A stretch of DNA of 64,000 nucleotides from Vespula vulgaris. Its lineage: Eukaryota > Arthropoda > Insecta > Hymenoptera > Vespidae. The stretch lies in contig NC_066592.1 in NCBI RefSeq assembly GCF_905475345.1, positions 5,171,001 through 5,235,000 on the forward strand, in the 5' to 3' direction. Shown here one piece after another: positions 52,552-62,584 of this stretch. The notes under the pieces are model-generated. The model was not told the DNA's origin. It saw only the letters and a program-made list of their open reading frames with translations, and ran no database searches. Both the position numbers and the translations under genes were made by a program. Position 1 is the stretch's first letter. The number at the start of each line of letters is the position of its first letter.

Positions 52552-52830
52552 CCGATGATCACGTTCCCTTTCCCACGTTGTCGAGAAGTTCTTTCCAAGA
52601 GTCCCAGATTATTTTCTATCACGAAGCTGAAACCGATGCTGAACAGTCGAAGAAGCGGAAGTTCAAACCGATTCGTAATCGTCGACGTTCCTCGAAGTAG
52701 TTCCTTGATATCACACACTCGTCGATGCTTCGAATCAATTACCCCAATCAATTTTCTTTCTTCTCCACTTTGTAATATAATGACAGCTCTCTTTTCTTCC
52801 TCTTACTTTAATTCGACTTTTTCATTCGTA
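52552..52830 (-). other. Probable 5' non-coding exon with strong donor
   Basis: On the minus strand the sequence GATCATCG/GTAAGTAG gives a consensus donor after 52552. The preceding 250 bases are balanced and non-repetitive. They contain an open frame (AVIILQSGEERKLIGVID and onward to the donor) that has no in-frame ATG and, if spliced to the acceptor at 10128, would stop before the main start codon. I therefore read it as 5' UTR of the 4011-10072 gene. Its upstream limit is unknown; it may extend to a start near 53.2 kb. Confidence 0.4.
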
Positions 52831-52989
52831 CACACTACGATTCTTCTCGTCGATTTTACGACGTAAAAATAACTTTCGACGATCACTTTTCGGAACACGC
52901 ATTTCGCGGAAACACGATCGGCGTTGATCGGATTCGATCGGATTTTTTCCTACGAAAAGGAAGACACGATTAAACGAACGAAAAAAAAA

Positions 52990-52992
52990 GAG

Positions 52993-53042
<50 letters not shown>

Positions 53043-53460
53043 AATATGATACCATGCAAAATCACGATCGTGATGACACGATAGTTCTTCGAATAATGTC
53101 ACTGTACTAGACCGACACGTTCGTACGCGTACCAACAAAACACGGTGATGTTTACATCGAACGAAAACAGAGATCGAATGAAGGACAAGGAGCACTACGC
53201 AACGTTACCGAGTCGGTGTCTCGAGAGCAAGTGCGAGCGGCGCGCTCGATGCTCCTCGTAATCGAGATCGCGAGCCCTCTCTCTCTCTCTCTCTCTCTCA
53301 CTCTTTCTCCCACTCTCTCTCTCTCTTCCTCTCTCTATCTCTCTCTCCCTCTCTCTCTCTCTCTCTCACCGATACGATCGTCTATCTCACTCACACATTA
53401 CACTTTACCCCCCACCGAACGAAGAACGGTGTAACTCTTTCCATTTCTCTCTATCTTTCG
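52990..53460 (-). promoter_or_regulatory. Candidate promoter region with GA/CT tracts
   Basis: A (GA)n run (53001-53040) and a CT-rich run (53278-53368) flank 230 bases of CpG-rich sequence (GAGCGGCGCGCTCGATG near 53235, itself a GAGCGGCGCGCTC palindrome-like block). GA repeats at starts are typical of GAGA-factor promoters in insects. Placing the start of the minus-strand gene here is inference. Confidence 0.35.
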
Positions 53461-55390
53461 ATCATTTCCTCTTCATTTTTCCAACCAATTAGAACTTTCC
53501 ATCAAATTTACGTATCTTCGAATCAACCAATCTCGTTTTATACGCACATATGCATGCATATATATATATATATAATATTATAGTATATAATATACTAAGA
53601 AAATGTTATAATTATTAATATTATTATATACATAGTATAATATTAAATTACATATGTACGTACGATGATACATATATATACAATATATATGATATATACA
53701 TATATACATACATACACAGGTACACATATATACATAGCTCAATACACTATGTAATAATATAATATATTATTAATATTATACGGACATACGTATTAATTTT
53801 CGTATTATAAACAGTTGTAAACGATTCGTGATGTCATTTTGATCTTCTTAACGATCTTTCGACGAAAACGAAAGGGTGAATTACCGATAACGACGATCGA
53901 AACACAATATGGCTGCTTCTTCTTGAGCACGAACCTCCCCATTCTCTCTTTTTTTTTTCTCCTCTTCCTCTTCATGCTGGTACTTTCCTCGACGGCAAAT
54001 TTTCGGTGGACGATCGCAAAATTACGAAGCCTCCGGGCTTCAAGCCCAACGATCCTTTTCTTTTTTCGTCGATGCATTTTGCCCCCACGCGAACCAATCA
54101 CGACGCTACTCGACAACGAAGGATAACGATTTGGTGGGACCACCAAGGCCCTTTGTACGAGGAAGGGCCACTTTCACGAAAGCGAATATTACGTTCATTT
54201 CGAGCTGTAGAATTTTCTCTTTTCTTTTTCTCTCCGAATTTTTTTTCATCCTTTTTGTTTTGTTTCGTTTTGTTTTGATTCCTTTCTCGGGATACTACTC
54301 GGGTACTACGCGTTCTCTTCGACAAATAAGAAATAAAATCGTTTCTCTTAAGACAGCTTTCTTTTTTTTTTGTCTATCTTTATCGAAATAAGAAACTGAA
54401 TATCTCGTCGTCCGTCGATTAAATAAGTCGTCACGAATATGCATACGCGTAACGATTTTAGCGACATCTAAAACGAACGAATTTAAAAAAGCGGGAAATT
54501 GTGATCGTTTAATTGTTATTAATTAACTAATTTTTTATATTTCGATTTGAAGCGTCATATTTAACGGCGTTAAGAGCTAAACTTATAAGAGGAAATCTCG
54601 TCGAAAGTCTCGAAACCTTTCCCATTCACGTGGATGAAACTTTGCGGGTCTGATGAACCGGGTTGATAACGTGCAATAATGGATAAAGAAACGAACGGAG
54701 GAATAAAGGGGAAACAATGAAAAGTGAAGAAATTCGCGTTATACCGTTCCGTTACTGTTAGAAAATGTTAGATGTATAAAGCGTGTATTCTTCGAAGTAT
54801 ATGTGTACGTGTATGCTGTATATATGTGTATATATATATATACACGATAAAATATAGATATTGCAAACATTCAATCGAGAAAATCTAAAGATGTGCTTCG
54901 CTACACTGTCTATAATGTATTAGTAAATGTACATTGAAATTACAATACCTATTATGCTCGAAAGAATACCGTTATACAATTTTCGTAGATAAAAATAGAA
55001 TCGTTTGATATATCGGTCGTTGCATAAAAAAAAAAAAGGAAATAGTTTTTGACACGTAAAAAATTAATAAAAAGGTTATTGTTTATAAAATTATTCAAAA
55101 TTACGAAAGTAAACGCGTGTTTATCGATAAGTAGGTCCTTGTTAAAAAATTTTTTGTAAGCACATACATACGTACTTCTAACCTTAATTTTTCTACCAAC
55201 TTAATAAATCCGCTTTCTCATCGAATAACACACTTTAACTTCCAACTTGTCCGCAAATGAAGAATTTGTTTTTGTGATTTATATTCGCGATCTTTAACTT
55301 AAGCATTCGTTGGAATGTTATCCATATGCGAACCGTGACAATCGCAATCAATCTACGAGCCAAGCGTGTACCACTTTCCAAACGGAAGAT
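53461..55390. other. AT-rich intergenic DNA
   Basis: Contains TA-rich irregular repeat (53545-53780), a YY1-like AATATGGC at 53907-53914, T-rich tracts, and several open frames around 53.8-54.4 kb that overlap on both strands and look non-coding. No gene recognised. Confidence 0.5.
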
Positions 55391-55399
55391 GATACAGGA

Positions 55400-55406
55400 T
55401 ATAAAA
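55400..55406 (+). promoter_or_regulatory. TATA box TATAAAA
   Basis: TATAAAA in the setting ACAGGATATAAAACCAGTCG, within a less AT-rich stretch (55300-55440). A start about 30 bases downstream (near 55430) would leave a leader of about 65 bases before the ATG at 55495. Confidence 0.4.
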
Positions 55407-55494
55407 CCAGTCGGTCTTCGTCGACTATACTACTAACGATTACATCCTAGATTAATACTTGAAGTCTCTTATTACGTTATTTCCTTATTAAAAG

Positions 55495-55554
55495 ATGTGC
55501 GAAGATATGGACGAATCTATCCTGAAGTCGTGTTACGAGGAAAAGGACTTATAA
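55495..55554 (+). CDS. Short open reading frame, 19 codons, possible micropeptide
   Basis: The frame MCEDMDESILKSCYEEKDL follows the TATA box by 89 bases and is the first ATG after the expected start. It is acidic and contains two cysteines. An AATAAA poly(A) signal lies 77 bases after the stop. No donor site interrupts the frame, so it is not an obvious first exon. Short frames arise by chance; it is the combined promoter, frame and poly(A) signal that makes it worth recording. Function unknown. Confidence 0.25.
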   Translation: MCEDMDESILKSCYEEKDL

Positions 55555-55630
55555 TTAGATAAAAAAATTGGTGAACATTAGTCTCTCATTCTCTGTAAAA
55601 TATGTAATCGATGATTCGAACGTTAATTAA

Positions 55631-55636
55631 AATAAA
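55631..55636 (+). terminator. AATAAA poly(A) signal after the short frame
   Basis: Exact hexamer 77 bases downstream of the stop at 55554, overlapping an ATTAAA at 55627. Confidence 0.3.
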
Positions 55637-55639
55637 AAA

Positions 55640-56012
55640 CTCTTATCTAAACTCATATCGTTTTAAAGTATCAAAACTCGACTGGGTTGTCAATTACAGT
55701 ATACAAAGAACAAAAATATATTTGATGACTAAAACGACAGCTTCGAACGATCATTCTAATTAACAAGATGTACAATTATATTATTCGTATTTGTTGCTAA
55801 CATTGTCTCGTTCCGAACTTTAAATCAATTTAACGAATGCAACTATTTATATATTGGCAAATCAAATAACTGAAGATTGTAACAACTATAATTTAGGTTT
55901 ATTGTTACACAACTACTTTGAATGGATATATATGTATGTATATATTCGCACACGCATACACATATATGTATATGTATATATGAAGTAATGTTCTATATAC
56001 AGTTGCCTGTAA
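55640..56012. other. AT-rich intergenic DNA before the NDUFA5 3' end
   Basis: Irregular AT-rich sequence with a TATATG/ACATAT microsatellite near 55925-55985. No feature seen. Confidence 0.6.
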
Positions 56013-56013
56013 A

Positions 56014-56019
56014 TTTAAT
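56014..56019 (-). terminator. NDUFA5: ATTAAA poly(A) signal of NDUFA5
   Basis: Minus-strand ATTAAA only 7 bases after the stop codon. A very short 3' UTR would result; a signal further on is also possible. Confidence 0.35.
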
Positions 56020-56025
56020 CATGAT

Positions 56026-56687
56026 TTACTTATGCGGTGGCCAATTCCATTGATTGACTGGAGCTTCTTCGATTAAATTTTCCCATGGTTTCCAGAGTTT
56101 CATTCTATGTATTAACATTACTTCTAATTTAGCTTGCTCGATAACTTCTTCGATGTATTTGACACCTAATTTTTCTGCTACAACTTCTTTATCTGGATTC
56201 TATAATAAAGCAATATAATATGCATCAAAATGATAACATATTTTACTTTATATTTCTTTAGTCAAAATAATTATTTAATAGTTGAAGTATAAAGGAAAGT
56301 AACATATTACTTGTTTTAAAATATTCACTCGTTCTTTGACAATCTGCTCTGTACATTGTCGGTATGTATAATTCTCTGGAAAAGTTTTCAATCCATTTAA
56401 TATTTTATTGTTAAGGACTTCCAAAACAGCATAAGGATTAGGAACTTGTTTTAATCCTGTCAGTGTAATCTGTAAAAAATACAAATTTGCATATTCATAT
56501 ATCTTTTCTTAATTACGATATAACCATAAAAATTAAATCATATATACATATATACATACATATATATATATATTTTGTATGCTACGTAACAAAAAACAAC
56601 GATGTAATATTTATGAGGTATGAAATATTAAAAAGTAATATATTCTCTATTCGTCGCATAATTTACCTTTTTAAGAGCTCCTGCCAT
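56026..56687 (-). CDS. NDUFA5: NADH dehydrogenase [ubiquinone] 1 alpha subcomplex subunit 5
   Basis: Accessory subunit (13 kDa B) of mitochondrial complex I, located in the matrix arm. Three exons join in phase 0: 56667-56687 (MAGALKK), 56311-56469 and 56026-56199, encoding 117 residues, the usual family length. Diagnostic blocks are TGLKQVPNPYAVLEVLNNKI, YRQCTEQIVKERV, EEVIEQAKLE and the tryptophan-rich end KLWKPWENLIEEAPVNQWNW. Introns are 197 and 111 bp with GTAAAT and GTAATA donors and clear TTTTACAG / TTATAG acceptors. The first exon carries only seven codons, so it is missed by simple frame searches. The gene lies 474 bases beyond the RpS5 stop codon, in the same orientation. Confidence 0.95.
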
Positions 56688-56805
56688 TGTCTATATTATA
56701 AATTTATATTATAATTAATTATATTTATACGACCTACTATTGCTCGTACGTTGTAGGTTATACAGGAACACGGGTCAAATTATGAAGATAGAAACAGCTA
56801 AACAT

Positions 56806-56817
56806 CAGTGGCGCCAC
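56806..56817 (-). promoter_or_regulatory. CAGTGGCGCCAC promoter-type motif of NDUFA5
   Basis: The core GTGGCGCCAC is a perfect 10-base palindrome about 120 bases upstream of the NDUFA5 start codon, in AT-rich surroundings where it stands out. Likely core-promoter element, by position. Confidence 0.4.
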
Positions 56818-57129
56818 GCTGCGGAGATAAACTTACTACTAGTGTTTATACAGCTTGCCTAGAGAATTCTTGAAAAAATTTCATTGTTAAAAATTATGCG
56901 TAATTAAATCTATTAAACAGAATATAACGAAATTTTACTAGTTTTTATATCATAATAGCATAGAGATCGTCGTAATACGAAAAAATTGTGTAAATTGGCA
57001 CTTTTATCTTATGAAAGTAAAATCTTAGTTCCTTAAAGATTTGTGTCGTGAAAAAGAGAGAAAGAAACAATCTATTTTAAATATATAGATAGGGTGGTTT
57101 TTTAAAAGATTTTTTTTTTAAACATAAGA

Positions 57130-57135
57130 TTTATT
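57130..57135 (-). terminator. RpS5: AATAAA poly(A) signal of RpS5
   Basis: Exact AATAAA on the minus strand, 25 bases after the stop codon. A short 3' UTR is normal for ribosomal protein genes. Confidence 0.75.
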
Positions 57136-57160
57136 TAAATGTGTCATAAACGCATGGCGC

Positions 57161-57913
57161 TTATCGGTTAGATTTCGCAACACGTTCAAGTTCATCCTTC
57201 TTTTTTATCGCATATGAATTCGACGAGCCTTTCGCAGCATTGATAAGTTCATCGGCTAAACATTCTGCGATTGTTTTGATGTTGCGGAATGCCGCTTCTC
57301 TCGCGCCGGTACACAATAACCAAATAGCTTGATTAACGCGACGTAATGGAGAAACGTCTACAGCTTGTCTTCTAACTGTACCAGCACGACCGATACGCGT
57401 GGAATCTTCCCTAGGTCCTGAATTGATGATGGCTGTTACGAGAACCTATAAAATCATAAGTACTTTTATAGAATGTATACTCTTACTTTGACAAAAAATC
57501 AATACGATAAAAATACAAAGCAACTTTAAATAAAAGTATTAATTCCGTACCTGTAAAGGATTATCACCAGTAAGAAGGTGAATAATTTCAAAAGCATGCT
57601 TTACGATCCTAACAGCCATCAATTTTTTTCCATTATTTCTTCCGTGCATCATCAAAGAATTTGTAAGACGTTCCACAATAGGACATTGAGCTTTCCTAAA
57701 ACGTTTGGCTGCATAACGCCCAGCTGAATGTGGAAGATATTTGGCATTCTTCTCTTTTACAGCGATATAATCTTGTAAGGACATATCATTAACTTGCACG
57801 TCATCACAATTCCAGCGACCGAACAATTTGATCTCCGGTAACTCGGCAGAAAGTGCAACTGGTAACGTGTTTGTGGTAGTAACCACATCATCAAATGTTT
57901 CAATATCTGGCAT
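57161..57913 (-). CDS. RpS5: Small ribosomal subunit protein S5 (uS7)
   Basis: uS7 binds 18S rRNA at the head of the 40S subunit near the mRNA exit site. Two coding exons, 57551-57913 and 57161-57445, join in phase 0 across a 105 bp intron and encode 215 residues. The N-terminal 25 residues (rich in Thr and Val) vary between species; from IKLFGRWNCDDVQVND on, the protein is nearly identical to the animal family: HSAGRYAAKRFRKAQCPIVE, MMHGRNNGKKL, INSGPREDSTRIGRAGTVRR, VDVSPLRRVNQAIWLLCTGA and the C-terminal ELERVAKSNR. Exon 2 begins at 57920, seven bases before the ATG, preceded by a 605 bp intron and a short non-coding exon. No frame damage is visible. Confidence 0.97.
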
Positions 57914-58525
57914 TATGTATCTGAAAGAAAATATTTTAGGTTAAGAACAGCAATTAATAATATCTACCACTGTTAGTAACATAAAGTAAACCGAGGCAAC
58001 AAAAACAACGCAAACAAGTCGCACTGTAAATGTCAGGTAAACAGATCAAATAAGAAAGAAATATTCTATGTAATCTTATTAATATCAAATAAAAACGTTT
58101 AGCATAACATAATTTTACAAAACAGTAGATGAAATTTAATCGATACTCGCTAATACATAAAATTCATTCACAATGTAAAAATATATTTTAAAGAAGTACA
58201 AAAATCATTCTGTTTGAGAAGTACACGATCATCCAATTGACTAATTACGTTCGTAGAAAATGAATTTGCTCATCGAAAAAAGTTTTATTAAAGTATTAAT
58301 GAATTCTTCAAAAAATAATTGTTGTACGTTGAAACGAGAAAAACATGTCACCATGTGGTCTCGATTATGGTTAGACTGCTTATCGAACGATGTAAAAAAA
58401 ACGTTCATAAGACACAGACGCTCGCACGTATTTTAGAAATATCCTCGACCTTACGAAATCACAGTATCACATCTCACCGACAAAAAGAAAGGTCACAATA
58501 TCGAATATCTAATTCTATAACTTAC

Positions 58526-58563
58526 GTTCGCGTCTCCGTCGGAGCAAGCGTGAACAGGAAAAG
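58526..58563 (-). other. RpS5: RpS5 5' UTR exon with TOP-type start
   Basis: On the minus strand CTTTTCCTGTTCACG begins at 58563 and the exon ends at a GAAC/GTAAGT donor after 58526. A start at a C followed by four to five pyrimidines is the terminal oligopyrimidine signature of ribosomal protein mRNAs, which couples translation to growth signalling. The start base is inferred from the motif. Confidence 0.6.
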
Positions 58564-58980
58564 ACCATGAGACTCTCAGCGCCTTGGCCTGTGATTGCCG
58601 GATTTTAACCATCGGAGTCAACGGCTTTCCGTAAATACAAAACATAAAGTTTCCAATATATATGATATGACGAATCTCTATCGATTTAATTGAAATATAT
58701 CGAAGGTATAATAAAAATTATATAAAGAAGAAGGATGATCGATAATAAAAATGTAGCGAGTATTTAAACGGGTGAAAGATTTATTGTGACTAGAGTGGTA
58801 CTCCTTAAGTTCGTCACACGGCCGTATCGTCGGTACCGACCTAATTAATAATAAGTAAAAACAACAACAAAAGGAAACACGTAGATTGATTTATAACGTA
58901 GTAAACATCGGCTGTAACGAAGAATAAACATAAACATTTAAACGAGCCTTCTCGTATCAGTAGTAATTCGTCTTTAGTCG
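58564..58980. other. Spacer between divergent promoters
   Basis: About 420 bases, AT-rich in the middle, more balanced at both ends. No open frame of note. Confidence 0.6.
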
Positions 58981-59050
58981 AATGTAGATCGGACTTAAGG
59001 AGCGCGCTAAAAGGAGGCGCGCGATTGGTCGGCGATCGGCCATCTTGCTC
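58981..59050 (+). promoter_or_regulatory. CpG-rich promoter with inverted CCAAT box
   Basis: Contains GCGCGCTAAAAGGAGGCGCGCG, ATTGG (59024-59028, an inverted CCAAT box) and GGCCATCTTG (59038-59047, a YY1/Pho-type start motif). It faces away from RpS5, about 450 bases from its start. Confidence 0.5.
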
Positions 59051-59483
59051 GTGGTTTAGACCGTGCGAGAGGATTTCGTCGGAGGATGCGTGTTTATCGA
59101 GAATTCCAGTGATATCGGTTAGTAAAACTCGACGCGGCGACGTTTGGTCTATCGAAAATTGTGTGTTTAATTGTGTCTAACCTTGTAAGTTTGTTTTATT
59201 ACTATTGTGTGTTGTGTGCTTTCGTATGTGTGTGAGATAGAAGTTGCTAAAGACGAGTGGAGAGGAATAATATCGGCTACGGTCAATTTGAAAGAGGAAG
59301 GATTGAGGGATCATTAGCAAGATGGCGCCAATGGTTTCTACTTGAAATGGGAGAATGGAAAAAAAATGGACATCGTTTGGCCGTTTGACAGTGTTTTGGA
59401 CGAGAGGATAAACAAACGATATGACCTATTCAACTTGGCTGCTACGCTTTACGATTGATTCAACAACGAAAACTGCGACGAAC
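59050..59483 (+). other. 5' UTR exon(s) of a plus-strand gene running off the right edge
   Basis: Balanced sequence with two strong donors: CCTT/GTAAGT after 59184 and GAAC/GTGAGT after 59483. They may be alternative donors of one first exon or mark two exons. AAGATGGCGCCAA sits at 59319-59331. Several short upstream frames exist; one (ATG at 59431, MTYSTWLLRFTIDS onward) stays open to the second donor and could be a true N-terminus, but I recognise nothing in it. Confidence 0.4.
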
Positions 59484-59590
59484 GTGAGTAATACTATCGT
59501 ATACATACAAATCAATTGTCGTGTCCACGCGATATTTAATATTATTAAATTTTCTTTACTTTTTTCTATCTAATAAGTGAGCGAGATAGT

Positions 59591-59592
<2 letters not shown>

Positions 59593-59627
<35 letters not shown>
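59593..59627. repeat. (GA)n microsatellite
   Basis: About 16 GA units about 110 bases into the putative intron. Confidence 0.9.
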
Positions 59628-59630
<3 letters not shown>

Positions 59631-60364
59631 GCTATAGACGATATTAAAAAGAAAAAAAATTGCTTCGTCTCTTCGAGCATCATTTGAACGATCATTAATA
59701 CGTTATAATGTTATACTCGTTTAGAACGTTTACCATAATGTACATACATAAGATTGCGGTATTCGCGTAGCTATATAAACACGGACATTCTCAAGTACTT
59801 ACCACAGATAGTTTGTATTGGATTGTCGATACAAACTTCTCCGAATGATAAAACATACGCATTAGGATAAAGTTCTTCTCGAGTGTTTACACAGTTTAAG
59901 ATCTCTGCAACGTCGAACATCGTATCGGAATTAAAGAGAAAGACGTAGAAGGGGATCTTATGAAAAGCTTGTTAGTCAAAATATGAAAACGAAAACGAGA
60001 AAAAAGAAAGGAAAAAGAAAAAAAAAGAAAGGTAAACAAGAAAGAAGGAAAAGAATTGGGGAAAAAGAAAACGAAGTACGTGTATGTAATTTATTAATCG
60101 AAAAAAAAATGTTTTGATCGACGTGTATAACACATTGATATGTACATACATACATATGTATGACATACCGGCGAGGCGGCTCTTTAATCGAGGGAAATTA
60201 ATTGCGCGTATCCAGGCTGGAAGTCTAACGTGTGTGTATACGTACGTGTACGTACACCGTGTATGTACGATGTATACATTTATATAGGTGTATGTAGGTA
60301 TATACGATATACGGACGTGTGTATATATATATATAATATATATATACACGTATGTGTGTATACG

Positions 60365-60670
60365 TATGTATCGGCGTCGACCGCATTAATACGACCGCAA
60401 ATGCCGATTTACCCTTTCTCGTTTACCCTACCGCGACGCGCGATATATTCGTAGGAATAATGTCGCATTCGAGGTACATAATTGTCCATAACCGTATGCG
60501 TACCGCGAGTGTCGTAATGAAAAATAAATTTCGGCTTGCTTCGACGTCGCTCGTTCGGCCGATGACTCGCTCGGACGATTCGGCTTTAGTCGACTCGACT
60601 CGACTCGACTCGACGAGGTGGGAAATAAATTTTCCTGCCCTCGTCTCGTCTCGTTTCGTCTCTCTCTCTC
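60365..60670. other. CpG-rich island ending in a (CGACT)n run
   Basis: Rich in CG dinucleotides and non-repetitive up to about 60585. Then about five CGACT units (60588-60615) and, after a short gap, GTCTC units running into a CT tract. Possible enhancer or alternative start. Confidence 0.3.
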
Positions 60671-61403
60671 TTTCTCTCTCTCTTTATCTTTCTCTCTTTA
60701 TCTCCCTCTTTCTCTTTTTCTCTCGTGTCCGGGATCGTAAAGCGAATGTTTTAAAGAGTGGGGGAAGGAAAGAGAGAGAGAGAGAGAGAGAGACAGAATC
60801 GCATGCTAGTGAATATCCTCGGATTTTACCGCTTCGTCGGAAATAGTTAATTCGATAAACGTGCTCGTTAAAAACTACATTAAAAAGTCAACGATATTAT
60901 TCCTTTTATACATGCCCGGCTTTCTTCAACCTATACGCATACAGACACGTATACAGAAACACGCACGCGCAGATACGCAGGTTACATCTATATACCTACA
61001 CAAATATATATGTATGTATATATGTATATACACACATTTTGGAATCTTGTATTTTCATTCGTCTGACAAAGTCCATGGCGAAGCTAGAAACGATTAGAGT
61101 AGAATATAACGCGGTAGCCAAGTTTCTAAAGCCAGGATAAACGCGATCATAGATTTGCATAATGAATGCGATTTACTCCCTCGTTTACATCGCTCGACTT
61201 CGTTCGGAAGACATCAATTCCCCTTGTACACGAGGAAAGATAGAGAGACGCAATTCTCCATGTCTTTTTCACCCTCCCTCTTACCCCTTCTGAATTGAGA
61301 ATACGCAGTCAATGAAATGTTGATGAAAAATCAATGAAACGTTCTTACGTATTATGTTTGCACAACGTACAAGTAATTGATCTTTTTAAGCTTCGTAGAT
61401 TTT

Positions 61404-61435
<32 letters not shown>

Positions 61436-62336
61436 CGTTTCTTCTTTATTCATTAGAGTTTATCCAACAATCTGGTAGAACGTCCTTCCTTGAATTTTTA
61501 CTTGCAGAATTTTAAACACGTTGTAGACACGCGGACTAAAGGAACGCTAATGCCGCTTGAAAAATTCGCGGCTCATTTCTTTTTCTTTTTATTTTTTCTC
61601 TTTTTCTTTGAACTTTATTTTCTTTACTTTAAGACGTATTTCACTTTAAGAATGAAATTTATACATTTAAAAGAAAGAAAGAAAGAAAAATAATCGCGAT
61701 CTTTTCAAATGGCCCTCGTATTACAAAACCAGTAGATATACCGTTAAGCACGATGCGTTGTAAAGCGGAACAGACAAAGTTGCGTGATTTGCAACCTGGT
61801 CGAGATATATACATACATGCATATACATGTGAGAAAAGGATAGAGAAACGGAATACTATGGATATGAGGTCAGAGTTAAAAAAAAGAAGAAAAAAATTAC
61901 ACACACGCACAGATAGTTTGGTTCCCTACGAAAGGAAAAGAAAAGAAAAGAAAAAAGAAAGAAAGTATTTTTTTCCATATGCATGGGGAGAAATGAAATC
62001 GAAAGAAATATTTCGAAACGATATAACAAACATATTATGGGATTCCTGAATCGATAGGATTACGTGATCTCATCCCGTAGAGGAAACTTGAACTCTAAGT
62101 CGATCGTTTATCTCGGACGAAGGGTTGAGATATCTTCGAGAATCGCAGTCAAATCAAATCGAGATACGAGAAAGATTTTTTTATTCTTTCTTTTGATTTT
62201 TCTTTTTCTTTTTTTTCTCTTTCTTAAGTCAATCAACGTTGTGATTATCTTCGCTTTATCCACATTCTATTGTTCTTTGATTTTTATTTATTTACGCTGA
62301 AGATAATCGATAATAAACTATGTAATGCATTGAGTA

Positions 62337-62382
62337 TATATGTATGTGAATATATACATACATGCATATATATATATATACA

Positions 62383-62416
<34 letters not shown>
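62337..62416. repeat. (TA)n array with CATGCA interruptions
   Basis: TA runs separated by two CATGCA blocks over 80 bases, highly self-complementary. Confidence 0.9.
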
Positions 62417-62419
<3 letters not shown>

Positions 62420-62531
62420 ACATTCGTTATTCATCTTCGTAAATGAGCAAGAAATTTATAGCGAGCAATTCATCGTCGTTGTAGTAAAACGTGTCATAGA
62501 TAAGATAACGAAAACGACGCGTGTATTTATA

Positions 62532-62535
<4 letters not shown>

Positions 62536-62582
<47 letters not shown>
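62536..62582. repeat. (GA)n microsatellite
   Basis: About 23 uninterrupted GA units. Confidence 0.95.
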
Positions 62583-62584
<2 letters not shown>

